From Shimia ponticola (lineage in GTDB: Bacteria > Pseudomonadota > Alphaproteobacteria > Rhodobacterales > Rhodobacteraceae): 64,000 nucleotides of DNA. Positions 62,529 through 64,000 of the stretch are shown piece by piece; positions within the stretch are counted from its first letter, which is position 1; each line of letters starts with the position of its first letter. The notes beneath the pieces are model-generated. The model made no database searches, was not told the DNA's origin, and saw only the letters and a program-made list of their open reading frames with translations. Made by a program: the position numbers and the translations under genes. The stretch lies in the NCBI RefSeq assembly GCF_007995215.1, contig NZ_VCDK01000005.1, positions 434,001 to 498,000 on the forward strand, written 5' to 3'.

Positions 62529-63284
62529 TCAAAACCGGAAATTATCGCCGAGATAGACCCGGCGCACATTCTCGTCTTCGACGATTTCGCGCGTTGTGCC
62601 TGACATCAGCACCTGACCGTCGTGCAGGATGTAGGCGCGGTCAACGATCCCGAGCGTTTCCTGCACGTTGTGGTCGGTGATCAGCACCCCGATTCCACGC
62701 GCCTTCAAATCGCTGACAAGGCTACGGATTTCACCCACGGCAATTGGGTCGACCCCGGCAAAGGGTTCATCCAAAAGCAGGTATTTCGGGTTGGCCGCCA
62801 GACAGCGCGCGATTTCCACGCGACGGCGTTCGCCACCCGACAGCGCCAGAGACGGAGCGCGGCGCAGGTGACCGATTGAGAATTCGCTCAAAAGCTCTTC
62901 GAGACGGGCCCGGCGCTGTTTGCGATTGGGTTCGGCGATCTCAAGGATGGCCATGATGTTGTCTTCAACATTCAACCCGCGAAAGATCGACATCTCTTGT
63001 GGCAAATAGCCGACGCCTAACTTCGCGCGGCGATACATCGGCAGCCCGCTCACGTCGCGGCCATCCACGATCACCTGCCCCGCTTCGGCATCGACAAGAC
63101 CGGCGATGGCGTAAAAGCAGGTCGTCTTGCCCGACCCATTTGGGCCGAGAAGAGCCACGACTTCGGAGCGACGCAATTCGAGACTGACGTCTCGGATCAC
63201 AAGCCGTTTGCGATAGCTTTTGCGCAGGTTGCGAACCTCAAGCCCGGGTGAGCCTTCGGAGACAGAGAGTTTTGGCTTGGCCAT
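62529..63284 (-). CDS. lptB: LPS export ABC transporter ATPase LptB
   Basis: 251 residues. Walker A GPNGSGKTTCF, signature LALSGGERRRVEIARCL and Walker B KYLLLDEPFAGVD are intact. It powers extraction of lipopolysaccharide from the inner membrane through LptFGC. Its ATG overlaps the lptA stop by one base. Belongs to the lptC-lptA-lptB operon. Confidence 0.97.
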   Translation of the reverse strand: MAKPKLSVSEGSPGLEVRNLRKSYRKRLVIRDVSLELRRSEVVALLGPNGSGKTTCFYAIAGLVDAEAGQVIVDGRDVSGLPMYRRAKLGVGYLPQEMSIFRGLNVEDNIMAILEIAEPNRKQRRARLEELLSEFSIGHLRRAPSLALSGGERRRVEIARCLAANPKYLLLDEPFAGVDPIAVGEIRSLVSDLKARGIGVLITDHNVQETLGIVDRAYILHDGQVLMSGTTREIVEDENVRRVYLGDNFRF

Positions 63285-63781
63285 CAGTTTTCCGATGCCG
63301 CGCCAGATGTATCATCGTCAGAGTACAAAACCGTCCGCACCCGTCCGGACAGGACGGCGATTTCCTTATCCAGATCAATATCCATGCTGTCCGCTGAAAT
63401 GGCGCTGCGGCCTTGGACCATCAGCACATCACCAGACAATAGCATCGTTTCAGCGTCGACGTTGTAGTTGGCGCTCTGGGCTTCGACCTCTTCTTCAGAG
63501 GTGACAAGCAAAACGCCACCCGTTGCGACCATGGACTGCACGCCACCTTCCTGCGTGTAGAGGATTTCGATGCGGGGTGCCTGCATGCGCAGATCGCCCT
63601 GAATCACGACCACATCCCCGATCAACTGGGCCGCGCCGGTTTCATTGTTGACTGACATGCTTTCTGCCGCGATCTCGATCGGGTCGTTGCTATCGGGGTT
63701 CAACCCTTTGAAACCGACCTGAAGACCTTGCGCCAGCGCCAGCCCCGGCATCAGTAAAAACAAACACATCAATCGCCACAT
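63284..63781 (-). CDS. lptA: Periplasmic LPS bridge protein LptA
   Basis: 165 residues with a signal peptide (MWRLMCLFLLMPGLALA). The OstA/LptA beta-jellyroll repeats appear as DPIEIAAESMSVNNETGAAQ, LIGDVVVIQGDLRMQA and LLSGDVLMVQGRSAISAD. It carries LPS across the periplasm between LptC and LptD. It overlaps lptB by one base and follows lptC by 12 bases. Confidence 0.94.
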   Translation of the reverse strand: MWRLMCLFLLMPGLALAQGLQVGFKGLNPDSNDPIEIAAESMSVNNETGAAQLIGDVVVIQGDLRMQAPRIEILYTQEGGVQSMVATGGVLLVTSEEEVEAQSANYNVDAETMLLSGDVLMVQGRSAISADSMDIDLDKEIAVLSGRVRTVLYSDDDTSGAASEN

Positions 63782-63793
63782 AGGGCCGACCTC

Positions 63794-64000
63794 TCAATCA
63801 CTTTCGCGCTCGTATATCAGGTTCACACCGTTGTTGAAAACGGCAAGGTGATCCTGCCCCGGTCCAGCACGGGCAATGCGCATGCTTCCAGCCTCCAGAT
63901 CACCGAATGATCCGGTCGCGGTGACGGGACCATCGCTTATGATCTCGTCGTTATCCAAAAACATGCGCAGGGTTTCGGCCTGAATCAGCATGCCGTCGGT
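63794..64000 (-). CDS. lptC: LPS export protein LptC, C-terminal part (5' end outside the window)
   Basis: Open to the window edge; the visible 68 residues include MLIQAETLRMFLDNDEIISD, GPVTATGSFGDLEAGSMRI and end NGVNLIYERESD. This is the C-terminal OstA-like jellyroll of LptC, the membrane-anchored link between LptFG and LptA. The order lptC-lptA-lptB supports the call. Confidence 0.88.
   Translation of the reverse strand, partial: TDGMLIQAETLRMFLDNDEIISDGPVTATGSFGDLEAGSMRIARAGPGQDHLAVFNNGVNLIYERESD

Overview
The window looks like a chromosomal segment of a marine alphaproteobacterium of the Rhodobacterales (Roseobacter group). Support: GC of roughly 58-60%, the order rimP-nusA-ylxR-infB, ppi-argJ-mutT beside secA, an HDAC-like gene followed by xseB-ispA-dxs, and lptC-lptA-lptB near hpf-ptsN without rpoN between them. 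The taxon is an inference from gene order and protein style; no 16S rRNA or tRNA gene is visible.

Layout. 1-4.9 kb (+): end of rimP, nusA, a YlxR/L7Ae-type protein and infB, closed by a strong hairpin terminator. 4.98-7.7 kb (-): a 40-residue small protein, then ppi-argJ-mutT (transcribed right to left). 7.96-13.5 kb (+): secA and two secreted or envelope proteins, one a PstS-like/OmpA fusion. 13.5-17.7 kb (-): radC and dnaK-dnaJ with a heat-shock-type promoter. 17.9-28.1 kb: alkB, an SH3 protein, a KpsM-like polysaccharide exporter permease, cysQ-kdsB, galU, two paralogous glycosyltransferases, a GT14-type enzyme and a two-module sulfotransferase. Together these suggest a sulfated surface glycan.

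28.2-38.8 kb is a catabolic accessory region: FAD oxidoreductase, LacI regulator with a perfect palindromic operator facing an alpha-glucosidase, SDR, lactonase-like MBL protein, aminotransferase, D-lyxose isomerase, arfB, and a class III aminotransferase/kinase pair. A 19-bp near-perfect inverted repeat bounds a 137-bp noncoding element at 35.2 kb. 38.9-40.6 kb is a metal-responsive MerR/CDF/ICMT-family triad with a textbook 19-bp-spacer MerR promoter.

40.8-49.4 kb: orphan TRAP binding protein, serine hydrolase and methionine aminopeptidase, then a GlxA-type regulator divergent from an acyl-CoA dehydrogenase, CoA ligase and CaiD-like hydratase set that fits carnitine/gamma-butyrobetaine metabolism. 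49.4-54.5 kb: esterase, methyltransferase and the phenylacetyl-CoA epoxidase genes paaABCDE. 54.6-60.6 kb: SDR, a bacterial AIG1/FAR-17a-like membrane protein, a DUF6525-type protein under a Zur-box-like palindrome, dxs, ispA, xseB and an HDAC-family enzyme. 60.7-64 kb: ptsN, hpf, DUF523, lptB, lptA and the 3' end of lptC.

No gap between genes exceeds 300 bp. I saw no CRISPR array, insertion sequence, prophage, tRNA or rRNA.
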